DNA of 64,000 nt. Origin: an uncultured Hyphomicrobiales bacterium (GTDB lineage: Bacteria; Pseudomonadota; Alphaproteobacteria; Rhizobiales; Beijerinckiaceae). This document shows, one piece after another, positions 17,291 to 25,259 of the stretch. A model generated the notes under the pieces. It was not told the DNA's origin. It saw only the letters and a list, made by a program, of their open reading frames with translations, and ran no database searches. Position numbers and translations under genes: made by a program. The stretch spans positions 377,000-440,999 of the forward strand of contig CAINED010000013.1 of assembly GCA_903847605.1 (NCBI GenBank), read 5' to 3'. The first letter of the stretch is position 1, and the number at the start of each line of letters is the position of its first letter.

Positions 17291-18865
17291 ATGGCCGACG
17301 ACCGCAAGGACAAGCCCGCGACGGAAAGCAGTGCGACGGGCAATACGCCCCCGCCCTCGGCCATCCCGAACCGCGACCGCCGGCGCGAACCGCCGACCAT
17401 CGACGCCAAGCCGGGCGAGGTGAAGGAACTGTCCGGGGCCGGCGCGACCCCGGCGGCCAGCGCGACTGCGTCCGAAACGAAAGCCGATGAGCCCAAGGCG
17501 GGTGCGCCCGCCGACAAGCCCACGGTGACAGCGGAAGCCACCGCGAAGGCGCAATCCCCGGATACGGCCAAGTCCGCCCCGAAGCCGGCCGCTCCTGTTC
17601 CGTCCCCCGCAAAGCGTTCCGGCGGGCTGGTTGCAGGCCTTCTTGGCGGCGTTGCCGGGGCGGCTGTCGCTCTGGCGGGCGGCTATGCGCTCGTCAGCCC
17701 CAGATTGCTGTCGCAACAGCAGGTCGAGGCTCTCGCCGCGACGGCCTCCGGCAAGACAGCCACAGAGATCAATGCTTCCCTTGCCGCCGTACAGAAAAAG
17801 ACAGGCGAAGACACCGCGCGCCAGAGCGCAGCATTGGACGAACTCGCCAGGCGCATCGCCGCCACCGAAGCCCTGGCCAAAAAACTTCCCGGCGACATCG
17901 AAGCCGTCCGCGCCGCCGCCGCCAAAGCCGGGTCGCCTGCTCCTGCGCCAACTGTCGACCTTGCGCCGATCGAGGCGGGTCTCGGCGATCTCGAAAAGCG
18001 CATCGCCGAAATCGAGAAGGCTCTCAGCGCGCCGAAAACGCCAACACGCGCCAGCGATCCCGATGTGAAACCACCGGAGGGACCGGCGACGGCTGCGCCT
18101 GCCGCCCCCAATCTTCCTTCGCCGGCGCTGATGGCGGATGTATCGGCGCTAGCCGAACGCCTGCGCGCGCTGGAAGTCCGCCCCGCGCCGCGCATGCCGG
18201 ATCTTGCACCCTTGCAGGCCCGCTTGCAGCAACTGGAACAGCGCCTGGCGCCCTTGGTGGAAAAACTCGGGCCGATCGAAGCCGCGCTGGCGCAGGGCCG
18301 CGACGCCGCGGGCTCGCAGACGAAATCTCTCGAGGCGCAGCGCGAGCGTTCCGATGCCGCCGCACTGGCCGTCGTCGCGCGCGGTCTTGTCGAAGCGATT
18401 GCGACTGGCGCGCCCTATGCGAATCTTCTGAAGGCCGCGCAGGCGCTCGGGGCGGATGCAAATGCGGTGAAATCGCTCGAACCCTTTGCGGCGAAGGGCC
18501 TGCCTTCGCCCGCAAGTCTGGCCACGCAATTTTCGCCCATTGCAACTGCCCTGATCGACGGCGACGCCAGGCCCGATCCGAATGCGTCGCTGACCGAGAA
18601 GCTGGCCGCGAGCGCCGGCAAGCTTGTGCGCGTGCGGCCTGCGGACGACACGACCGAGGAAACGCCGGCTGCTCTGGCGACTCGCATCAACGTCGCCTTG
18701 CGCGGGCAGAAATTCGAGGAGGCGCTCGCGCTTTACGCCAAGCTGCCCGAGCCTGCGCGCGCCCGCGCGAAAGCCTGGGCGGACGCCGTAGGGGCCCGCG
18801 TCGAAGCGGCGCGCGCCGGCGACATCATTTCGAACGCGGCGCTTGCGCGCCTCGCGCGCCCGTAA
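17291..18865 (+). CDS. Mitofilin-like inner-membrane protein (alphaproteobacterial Mic60/HemX-type)
   Basis: A 524-residue protein with a long Pro/Ala/Lys-rich disordered N-terminus, one transmembrane helix (LVAGLLGGVAGAAVALAGGY, about residues 115-135), a long coiled-coil region full of A/E/L heptads, and a C-terminal globular mitofilin-like part (LVRVRPADDTTEETPAALATRI). In alphaproteobacteria this gene usually sits between hemD and the HemY-like gene and is the homologue of mitochondrial Mic60, which shapes cristae. Here it is next to the HemY-like gene but separated from hemCD. Confidence 0.88.
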   Translation: MADDRKDKPATESSATGNTPPPSAIPNRDRRREPPTIDAKPGEVKELSGAGATPAASATASETKADEPKAGAPADKPTVTAEATAKAQSPDTAKSAPKPAAPVPSPAKRSGGLVAGLLGGVAGAAVALAGGYALVSPRLLSQQQVEALAATASGKTATEINASLAAVQKKTGEDTARQSAALDELARRIAATEALAKKLPGDIEAVRAAAAKAGSPAPAPTVDLAPIEAGLGDLEKRIAEIEKALSAPKTPTRASDPDVKPPEGPATAAPAAPNLPSPALMADVSALAERLRALEVRPAPRMPDLAPLQARLQQLEQRLAPLVEKLGPIEAALAQGRDAAGSQTKSLEAQRERSDAAALAVVARGLVEAIATGAPYANLLKAAQALGADANAVKSLEPFAAKGLPSPASLATQFSPIATALIDGDARPDPNASLTEKLAASAGKLVRVRPADDTTEETPAALATRINVALRGQKFEEALALYAKLPEPARARAKAWADAVGARVEAARAGDIISNAALARLARP

Positions 18866-18885
18866 CGCATTCGCGGAGACGCAGC

Positions 18886-20544
18886 TTGATTCGCGTATTT
18901 GTCTATATCGTCATTCTCGCAGCGATTGCCGTCGGGCTGGCGCAGGTCGCCGATCTGCCCGGCGTCGTCAGCGTGAAATGGCCGTGGTGGCCGCTCTATG
19001 GCCGCACGCTGGAAGTCGCGCCGATTGTCGCTGCGGCGGCGGCGCTCGCGGCTTTCGTTGCGTTTTACATCGTCGTCGCTGTTCTGCGTTTCGTGCTGCG
19101 CATTCCCTCGATCATGTCCTTCACGGCGAAAGCGCGCCGCCAGAACAAGGGTGTCGCTGCGGTGTCGCGCGGCATGATTGCAGCGGGCGCTGGCGATGCG
19201 CGCACGGCCGAGCGCGCCGCGCGCGAGGCAATGAAACTGCTGGGGCCCGCGCCGCTTTCTCTGCTGCTGCAGGCGCAGGCCGCGCAACTGTCGGGCAATC
19301 GCAAGGCGGCGGAAGACGCCTTCAACCAGATGAAGGAAAACCCGGAGACGCGCGTCATCGGCCTGCGCGGCCTCTATCTCGAAGCGCGCCGCAACGGCGA
19401 CGAGGAAGCGTCCTACGCCTTTGCGCAGGAGGCGCATACGATCGCTGCGCTGCCGTGGGCGGGACAGGCGATCCTCGAAAAACACGCGATGAGCGATGAC
19501 TGGCGCGGGGCGCTATCGGTCGTCGAAGCGAATATCGCGCGCAAGGCCGTCGACAAGGCGACCGGCGCACGCCAGCGCGCCGTGCTGAAAACCGCCATCG
19601 CACAGGAGCTGGAGGGCCGCGAACCCGACGAGGCGCTGGCGCTGGTGCGCGAGGCGATCAAGCTCGCGCCCGATCTCGTACCGGCCTATGCGCTCGCCGG
19701 CAAGCTGCTGGCGCGCAAGGGCGATATCCGTCGCGCCGCCCGCATGATCGAGACTGGCTGGAAAGCATCTGCGCATCCCGATCTCGCCGCCGTCTATGTC
19801 GATCTGCGTCCCGGCGATTCGACCGCCGACAGGCTGGCGCGCGCGCAGACGCTGGCGCGCATCAACAGCGGCCATATCGAAAGCCGGTTGATGCTGGCGC
19901 GCACGGCGCTGGAGGCGCGCGATTTCAAACTGGCGCGCCAGACCATCGCCCCGCTGATCGACGCCGACGCCGGACGGCCGAGTGTGCGCACCTGCCTTTT
20001 GATGGCCGATCTCGAAGAGACGGAAAACGGACCTTCCGGCCGCGTGCGCGAATGGCTGGCGCGCGCCGCCCGCGCCCCGCGCGATCCCCTGTGGATCGCC
20101 GACGGGCTCGTCAGCGACAAGTGGTCGCCCGCCTCGCCCGTCACCGGGCGGCTCGACGCCTTCATCTGGGAAGCGCCGGCCGAACTCCTGGCCGCGCCGG
20201 AGCCGCCGGCAGCGCCCGAACCCGAGCGTCCCCCTATTCCCCATATCCCGCCGAAGGAAGAGCCCGCGCCGCCCGCGGTCGAGATCATCGCGCCGCCCAG
20301 GGTCGTCGAAAAGCCCGCCGAGAAGACCGTTGAGCAGCCGGCGGTGACGCCAGCCGCGGAAGCGGCGGCTCCAAAGCCGCCGGAGCCTGTCGAGCCAGCG
20401 AAGCCTGCAGCGCCGGTCGCAGTTATGGACGCCATCGCCGCGGCGAAACCGCTGGCCGGGGAGCCGCTGCTGCCGCCCGATGCGCCAGCGCCGAAGGCCG
20501 CACGCGTCCCCGTCGGCCAGCCCGACGATCCCGGCCCGCGCTAG
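18886..20544 (+). CDS. HemY-like TPR membrane protein
   Basis: A 552-residue protein starting at TTG after GGAG, 20 bp downstream of the mitofilin gene. Two N-terminal transmembrane helices (IRVFVYIVILAAIAVGLAQV; IVAAAAALAAFVAFYIVVAV) flank a short loop with a WPWWPLYG motif, followed by tetratricopeptide-like helices and a very Pro/Glu/Ala-rich C-terminal tail (about residue 430 on). It is the family linked to late protoheme synthesis in proteobacteria and differs from protoporphyrinogen oxidase, also called HemY. The mechanism is unknown. Confidence 0.9.
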   Translation: MIRVFVYIVILAAIAVGLAQVADLPGVVSVKWPWWPLYGRTLEVAPIVAAAAALAAFVAFYIVVAVLRFVLRIPSIMSFTAKARRQNKGVAAVSRGMIAAGAGDARTAERAAREAMKLLGPAPLSLLLQAQAAQLSGNRKAAEDAFNQMKENPETRVIGLRGLYLEARRNGDEEASYAFAQEAHTIAALPWAGQAILEKHAMSDDWRGALSVVEANIARKAVDKATGARQRAVLKTAIAQELEGREPDEALALVREAIKLAPDLVPAYALAGKLLARKGDIRRAARMIETGWKASAHPDLAAVYVDLRPGDSTADRLARAQTLARINSGHIESRLMLARTALEARDFKLARQTIAPLIDADAGRPSVRTCLLMADLEETENGPSGRVREWLARAARAPRDPLWIADGLVSDKWSPASPVTGRLDAFIWEAPAELLAAPEPPAAPEPERPPIPHIPPKEEPAPPAVEIIAPPRVVEKPAEKTVEQPAVTPAAEAAAPKPPEPVEPAKPAAPVAVMDAIAAAKPLAGEPLLPPDAPAPKAARVPVGQPDDPGPR

Positions 20545-20633
20545 CGATCCCGCCGCGCGAAGTCGATTGCATTGCGCGGCGCGCACCGCTATGAAGCGCG
20601 CACTTCGCCGCCGGGCGTTCCGGCGACGCGGAC

Positions 20634-20709
20634 GCCGCAATAGCTCAGCTGGTAGAGCACGTCATTCGTAATGATGGGGTCGGGAGTTCGATTCTCTCTT
20701 GCGGCACCA
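20634..20709 (+). tRNA. tRNA-Thr (anticodon CGU)
   Basis: The 76-base gene folds as a full cloverleaf: acceptor GCCGCAA/TTGCGGC, D stem GCTC/GAGC, anticodon stem CGTCA/TGATG with loop TTCGTAA (anticodon CGT, reading ACG), T stem GGGAG/CTCTC with TTCGATT loop, discriminator A and an encoded CCA. Its 3' 48 bases serve as the attachment site of the adjacent element; integration leaves the tRNA intact. Confidence 0.97.
20662..20709 (+). repeat. attL: 48-bp direct repeat within tRNA-Thr
   Basis: The 3' part of the tRNA from the anticodon stem to the encoded CCA is repeated identically at 26714-26761. This is the expected footprint of a tyrosine integrase that recombines into a tRNA gene. Confidence 0.95.
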
Positions 20710-20860
20710 ATAAAATCAAAAACTTAGACGTAAATCGAAAGCGCCTCCGTTTCGCGTTCGCGTTTCGGTAAGCAACCGGTAAGCACAATCCCGGAATCTG
20801 CTTGTTTGGATCTTTGCGGCGGTCGTGCTGAATTGCTGGAGCAATTGAAGAGCGCACCGC

Positions 20861-21796
20861 ATGGCACTGCCCGATTACCAAACGCTGATGCTGCCGGTTT
20901 TGAGACTGGCGGCAAAAGGCGAAACATCCGTCCCCATTGCTTCGCAGGCGCTCGCGGACGAATTCCACCTTACTCCCGAAGAGCGCGACCTGATGTTGCC
21001 CAGTGGCGCACAACGGGTGCTACACAATCGGGTCCACTGGGCGAAGTTCTATCTCTCAAAAGCCGGTCTGATTGAACAGCCTCGGCGCGGTCGCTTCCTC
21101 GCCAGCGAAAAGGGCCGGCAAGTGCTCCAACAGAACCCGGCGCGCATCGACGTGGAATTCCTTCTGAAGGATGCGACGTTCGCCGATTTCTACCGTGGCC
21201 GGCTCGAGACAACTGATGAACCGCGCTCGCCTTCGGACTCTCCGCCGGCAATCCCGGCCGCCCAAGGGGAAACGCCTGAAGAGCAAATCGATGCCGCCTA
21301 CCAAACGCTCAGCGCGGCCCTGAGTTCGGAATTGCTGGCGCGTATCCTGCAATACGATGATGTGTTTTTCGAAGCGCTCGTGGTCGATTTGCTGGTGGCG
21401 ATGGGCTACGGGGGGACGCATCGCAATGCGGCCGAACGGCTCGGTCGCTCAGGTGATGGTGGCGTCGATGGTGTCATCAGCGAGGACAGGCTCGGCCTTG
21501 ATCGAATTTACATACAGGCCAAACGCTACCAGCCCTCAAGCACCATCGGTCGTCCGGCTATACAGGCTTTCGTTGGCAGTCTCGTAGGCCTCGGCGCGAC
21601 CAAAGGCGTTTTCATCACAACGTCCAGTTACAGCGCGCAGGCGCTGGATTATGTTTCGCGATTGCCACAGCGCGTGGTCCTGATCGATGGGGCTCGGCTC
21701 ACAGCGCTTATGATCGAACACAACATCGGCGTGAGGACTAACCGCGTCGTTGAATTCAAGCGAGTGGATGAGGACTATTTTTCACTGGAGTCCTGA
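20861..21796 (+). CDS. mrr: Mrr-family type IV restriction endonuclease
   Basis: A 311-residue protein with an N-terminal winged-helix Mrr_N domain (residues about 5-90, including RDLMLPSGAQRVLHNRVHWAKFYLSKAGLIE and ending near a LASEKGRQVL strand) and a C-terminal PD-(D/E)xK nuclease domain. The catalytic residues are in GDGGVDGVI and IYIQAKRY (D-QAK). Mrr proteins cleave methylated foreign DNA. No methyltransferase or specificity gene is beside it, consistent with a stand-alone modification-dependent enzyme. It is the only plus-strand gene of the element and lies next to the tRNA, the usual place for defence cargo. Confidence 0.92.
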   Translation: MALPDYQTLMLPVLRLAAKGETSVPIASQALADEFHLTPEERDLMLPSGAQRVLHNRVHWAKFYLSKAGLIEQPRRGRFLASEKGRQVLQQNPARIDVEFLLKDATFADFYRGRLETTDEPRSPSDSPPAIPAAQGETPEEQIDAAYQTLSAALSSELLARILQYDDVFFEALVVDLLVAMGYGGTHRNAAERLGRSGDGGVDGVISEDRLGLDRIYIQAKRYQPSSTIGRPAIQAFVGSLVGLGATKGVFITTSSYSAQALDYVSRLPQRVVLIDGARLTALMIEHNIGVRTNRVVEFKRVDEDYFSLES

Positions 21797-21799
21797 TGC

Positions 21800-22027
21800 T
21801 CAGTTCAGGTCGGATTCACTCAAGTGCTGGGCAATCATGTGAATGGCGTCGGCCAATTGGTGCGGATCGCCGGATTCTCTATGCCCAGCGGCAATGCTCT
21901 CAAGCGACGAAATCAGGTCTCGCACATCAATTGCGCCGCGACGGTCCAATTCGACGGCAAGGGTCCGAAAGCACGATACCAGCGCCAGAACCAGTCGGTC
22001 GCCGCGAACCTTTTGGTCGTTTGACAT
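21800..22027 (-). CDS. Small helical protein of unknown function
   Basis: A 75-residue protein beginning MSNDQKVRGDRLVLALVSCF, ending convergently 1-2 bases from the mrr stop. It appears all-helical (VRDLISSLESIAAGHRESGDPHQLADAIHMIAQHL) with no motif I recognise. I placed the start at 22027, since the longer frame adds residues unlike a protein N-terminus. No function assigned. Confidence 0.55.
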   Translation of the reverse strand: MSNDQKVRGDRLVLALVSCFRTLAVELDRRGAIDVRDLISSLESIAAGHRESGDPHQLADAIHMIAQHLSESDLN

Positions 22028-22228
22028 GAGCAATTCCTTGATGACTGCGGGCGATTCCAACGCTGAAACTAACCCTAGGGGGTGTTCGAATATGGCAATT
22101 TGCTGCAGCGTCGACGGCCCCCCAAAAATAGCGCCCAAAAGCGAGAACCTCCACAATCCCGCTCGCGATTTTTTATTTTATTTTTTTGGCCAAAAGATTC
22201 AGTTAGGAAGAAAATTCCGCCGTCTCCT

Positions 22229-22675
22229 TTAAGGGCGCCGAAGTTGCCGTAGTTCTTCGCGCAAACCTTCAATGGACTCTCTGAGTTCTTCAATCTCCGT
22301 GCGTGGTCGAGTTGATGGAACTGGCGGAGAAAGACAGTTTTCGTAGCGAAAATTTAGCACATCAAAAGAGATGGCTCCCTTTGCAACCTTGGCGCTATTC
22401 CAAACCTCTTCCCAGATTTGCATCGCCGTACGCCCTTTTGGGTCGGGAACTCGCGAATACATTCGATCATCTAATGTTCCTTCTACACTCCGCTGAATAT
22501 CTCGGAAGCAGGGGTTTTCGACCATGCGACGGTGCTTTTCGTCGTCGGTTTCTCGAACACACGCACCCGGTCCCTGAGCGCAAACAATGCCTTCATTAGC
22601 AATTGCGTCTCGGCTCACCATACTGGAGCACGCTAATCCGACAAAGATAGTGGCGGCCCAAAAATGAAGAGGCAT
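22229..22675 (-). CDS. Secreted protein with C-terminal coiled coil, unknown function
   Basis: A 148-residue protein with a signal peptide (MPLHFWAATIFVGLACSSM, cleavage probably after AIA), a central region with four cysteines after the signal (CAQGPGAC and later), and a C-terminal coiled coil (EIEELRESIEGLREELRQL). No known domain is visible. Base composition is less GC-rich than the core genes. Between this gene and the next one leftward (22028-22228) lies an AT-rich stretch with T-runs and a small GCGAG/CTCGC stem that may terminate transcription. Confidence 0.55.
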   Translation of the reverse strand: MPLHFWAATIFVGLACSSMVSRDAIANEGIVCAQGPGACVRETDDEKHRRMVENPCFRDIQRSVEGTLDDRMYSRVPDPKGRTAMQIWEEVWNSAKVAKGAISFDVLNFRYENCLSPPVPSTRPRTEIEELRESIEGLREELRQLRRP

Positions 22676-22753
22676 CGGTGTCCCTGAGTGATTTTCGAAA
22701 GTCCAAAGGCGTTCCGAATTGTTGAGGGCCCCTACAGCGAATCCAAAGACTTC

Positions 22754-23227
22754 TCAGTTTTCTGGTTGGGCGTCGACAGGCCCTACATTACGCGCATGAA
22801 ACGCCCATGCAACCCAATGCAATCCGATCGGTGCCGTCACCATGAAGGCGAAGATAACGAAGTCTTCGTTTAAAAATCCTCGGTAGTCGATAACCTCCAG
22901 CCGGCGGCTAAGTTCTTTTGAAAAACCGAAGACAATGAGCCAACACAACAAAATGAAACACGCAACGAGACCCAAAAAGGTCGCCAGAGTCCTGCGGAGA
23001 AGCAACGAAAGCATAGGTCTTGCGCCGGACACGGAGATTTCAGCGTTGGATTTCTTCGAATAAAGGGTGTTCGCCTGTGGAATCATCCATACGAGCGCAA
23101 GAACGAGTATTGCCGCCGCAACCACTGAAAGGGGATAAGACGCCAGGGTGTCGAGCGCCGCCTTGAAATAGACGAGGCCTCCCAAAGCCCAGCCCAAAAG
23201 AGACTTTAGAGATTGTCCGTAGCCCAT
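22754..23227 (-). CDS. Multi-pass membrane protein of unknown function
   Basis: A 157-residue protein from ATG 23227 (MGYGQSLKSLLGW); an in-frame start at 23275 would add 16 residues. Three clear transmembrane helices are visible: YPLSVVAAAILVLALVWMI, TLATFLGLVACFILLCWLI and VIFAFMVTAPIGLHWVAWA. No family signature. It is encoded downstream of the replication-like helix-turn-helix gene and a 230-bp non-coding stretch. Confidence 0.55.
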   Translation of the reverse strand: MGYGQSLKSLLGWALGGLVYFKAALDTLASYPLSVVAAAILVLALVWMIPQANTLYSKKSNAEISVSGARPMLSLLLRRTLATFLGLVACFILLCWLIVFGFSKELSRRLEVIDYRGFLNEDFVIFAFMVTAPIGLHWVAWAFHARNVGPVDAQPEN

Positions 23228-23454
23228 ATATTGTTCAACTTGTTGTGGTGCTTCACGAAATCCCCGCGCGCGCACGCGAGGCCCAAACTTGCCAAAACTT
23301 CAGCGTCTTGGCTACACGCGCGCGCGTGCGTGGGGCAAGCTGTCCACAATTGTTTCGTCTACGAAACGAAAGTCGCACCACGTTCAGCCGTGCGCGCGGG
23401 TTCGTGTGATATTTTTCGATGCCCTGTAATTGTCGCTTCATCGGCCGGCCCAAT
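23228..23454. other. Non-coding stretch of the element downstream of the iterons
   Basis: Contains alternating GC runs (around 23266-23280 and 23322-23334), a short repeated AACTTGCCAAAACTT-like segment and one sequence resembling a DnaA box (CTGTCCACA, 7 of 9). Together with the iteron-like repeats next to it, it could be part of a replication origin. No gene is seen. Confidence 0.3.
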
Positions 23455-23889
23455 TCAAAGGTTCCTCTCCCCTTCATCGTAGGTTCCCCCCTCGAATTCG
23501 CAGCCTTTTGCTTTCGAATTCGCAGGGTTTTCATTGCGAATTCGCAGAGTTTTCCGCCGCCGCGAACGGGCGTCAATTTCCATTTTTCCGAACGCCAGCG
23601 AATATCGATGCGATTGGTTGCGGCCGCGACCACGGCGGATTTTCAAAAGTCCAAGCTCCTCCAGCTTCTGGATAGCACGCCAGACGGTCGAGGGTTCGCG
23701 GTTGGTCAATTCGGCGAGCGTTTGATGGGATGGCCATGCGTCCCTTGTCTTGGAATTGATATGAGGTAGGAGGGCCATTGCCACCGCTGCCTCCGCGCCA
23801 CTGAGGCAATAGGATGCGCAGGCGAAAAGCCACGCGTCCTTTGAGGCCAGGAATGCAGCGGCGCTTTTCTTCGTCGGCTCGTCGCTCAT
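23455..23889 (-). CDS. Helix-turn-helix protein (HTH_36 / replication-initiator type)
   Basis: A 144-residue protein whose central region (EAAVAMALLPHINSK, then WPSHQTLAELTNREPSTVW and LEELGLLKIRRGRGR) is a winged helix of the HTH_36 type. This domain occurs in plasmid and phage replication proteins and in regulators. Its start overlaps the stop of the preceding gene by 4 bases (ATGA). The 3' coding end contains three 22-bp-spaced DNA repeats, suggesting the protein may bind there. Function as initiator is inference. Confidence 0.7.
   Translation of the reverse strand: MSDEPTKKSAAAFLASKDAWLFACASYCLSGAEAAVAMALLPHINSKTRDAWPSHQTLAELTNREPSTVWRAIQKLEELGLLKIRRGRGRNQSHRYSLAFGKMEIDARSRRRKTLRIRNENPANSKAKGCEFEGGTYDEGERNL
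23493..23558. repeat. Three iteron-like direct repeats, 22-bp period
   Basis: The 11-mer CGAATTCGCAG occurs at 23493-23503, 23515-23525 and 23537-23547, spaced exactly 22 bp, each followed by a pyrimidine-rich run with TTTT. The period is not a multiple of three, so the conservation is at DNA and not protein level. Spacing of about two helical turns is the hallmark of plasmid iterons bound by Rep proteins. Confidence 0.75.
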
Positions 23890-24194
23890 GCGGCGGTCAT
23901 TTCGAGGCGAACAAGTTCGGTCGTCAGCACGTAGCGCCCATGCGAACCCTTGAAGGGGCCGCCGTGGCTTTCGGTGATTGTCTCGATGGCGATGCCCTTG
24001 CGGCGCAGGGACATGATGTATTGCGACCAGCGCGGCGCGGGACGGTCGATCGGCACAACGCCTCGGGGGCCGGCCTCGATCAGCGCATTAAGCGCCCATG
24101 CGATGCGACCTGAAAAACGTAGGATACGGCCATCGCTCAGGCGGACCGTCAGTCGCGTGACTTTTGGGGAGATGGGGTGGCTGAAGTTGTTCAC
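23886..24194 (-). CDS. Winged-helix-like protein of the element
   Basis: A 102-residue protein (starts MNNFSHPISPKV). LTVRLSDGRILRFSGRIAWALNALIEAG then WSQYIMSLRRKGIAIETI is the typical fold of small winged-helix domains found beside HTH_36 genes on integrated elements: helix, helix, wing strand. It overlaps the next gene by 4 bases, so the two are translationally coupled. A regulatory role in element maintenance is likely but inferred. Confidence 0.6.
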   Translation of the reverse strand: MNNFSHPISPKVTRLTVRLSDGRILRFSGRIAWALNALIEAGPRGVVPIDRPAPRWSQYIMSLRRKGIAIETITESHGGPFKGSHGRYVLTTELVRLEMTAA

Positions 24195-24292
24195 GGCAAC
24201 AGTCTCCCTTGCCGCGCGCCGCTGGGGCGGGCGGTTCGGTTTTCGTTAGGTTCGGATGGGGCGGAGTTAGCGCGGGGCTGCGAGCGCGGACG

Positions 24293-24538
24293 CTATGCGT
24301 CCGACGTGCTTCGCTTGAGCGACGAAAGACGCGATTGCGCCCAGTCGTCGAGGTTGGCGGTCATGTAGACCGGGAATTTGCCGGCCTTCTGGAAGAGCGG
24401 GCCGCCGCCAGTGACGGCTAGTTTGGCCAGCCATGCCCGGCTGCACGGCATGCCCCAGCGCTGCTGCACATAGGTCGCCGCGTCCGCGCGGCGAAGAAAA
24501 CGGGCTGGGCTTTTGGAGATGAGTTCCGCATCTGTCAT
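24293..24538 (-). CDS. AlpA-like excisionase/regulator
   Basis: An 81-residue protein (MTDAELISKSPARFLRRADAA...). The segment FLRRADAATYVQQRWGMPCS, then WLAKLAVTGGGPLFQKAGKFPVYM, is a MerR/AlpA-type helix-turn-helix followed by a beta-hairpin, as in Xis-like proteins encoded beside integrases. These proteins regulate the integrase or direct excision. It lies two genes from the integrase and in the same direction. Confidence 0.7.
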   Translation of the reverse strand: MTDAELISKSPARFLRRADAATYVQQRWGMPCSRAWLAKLAVTGGGPLFQKAGKFPVYMTANLDDWAQSRLSSLKRSTSDA

Positions 24539-24620
24539 TGCAACACCATCATTGGGAATCCAAGGCGATTGCCTTCGATGGCGGGAGACTGTGCGAGGGC
24601 GCCGGGGCGTTTAAACTGCC

Positions 24621-25259
24621 TCAAACGCCCCAGTTTGGCTCTTGATGCAAGAAAATATTGTTTAGGCGAATCAGTATTTCGGCCGCACCCTCCACGTTGC
24701 CGTCCAAAACTTCTGCATGCTTCAAAATTTCTTTTTCCCACTCTGCCACAGCCAAACGCATTGTTTCATCTTGTCGCTTTCGCCACCCCTTCAATTTCTC
24801 GCGCGAAATGTAAAAGCCTGCCCGTTCCGCGACCCGCAGCGCTCGGGCGACTGGCTGGCCGTCAGTGTGGCGGAAAATATTGCATAGCGCCAAGACCTGA
24901 GCCCGCGCGAAATATTCAATTGCATCGGGTTTCGTTCGGCTCGAGGACATGCCGGGTTGCCGCATTCCGCGAACATATTTCCAAATGGGGTGCGACCATG
25001 TTGCATCCCGGAGGGCCCAGACGAGTGCGCAGGCCTCGAAGTGGAAAGGAAATAATCCGTCCGGTATTTCTGCGATATTCGTTTTCCGAAGCGTCCACTC
25101 GATGTATGTGATTGCGCCGGCAATGCGTTTTGCTTCACCATCAACGTCTTCCCATCGTTGCGCTTTTTCTCCACGTTGCCACCGATGTGCCAAATCTTGA
25201 ACCTGACGGGCTAAGATGACGTTCGGATGCTCTGCTAAGGCCTTGCCTGCCTTCGTCAT
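24621..25259 (-). CDS. Unknown protein coupled to the integrase
   Basis: A 212-residue, mainly helical cytoplasmic protein. Its ATG (25259-25257) overlaps the integrase stop as ATGA, so it is translated from the integrase message. Rich in Trp and basic/acidic helices (YIEWTLRKTNIAEIP, KLKGWRKRQDETMRLAVAEWEKEILKHAE), no signal peptide, no domain recognised. Position suggests a role in integration/excision or a passenger function. Confidence 0.6.
   Translation of the reverse strand: MTKAGKALAEHPNVILARQVQDLAHRWQRGEKAQRWEDVDGEAKRIAGAITYIEWTLRKTNIAEIPDGLFPFHFEACALVWALRDATWSHPIWKYVRGMRQPGMSSSRTKPDAIEYFARAQVLALCNIFRHTDGQPVARALRVAERAGFYISREKLKGWRKRQDETMRLAVAEWEKEILKHAEVLDGNVEGAAEILIRLNNIFLHQEPNWGV

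Noticed and set aside
23340-23350. DnaA-box-like CTGTCCACA near the iterons
   Set aside because: Two mismatches from consensus and only one copy; noted only as context for a possible origin.
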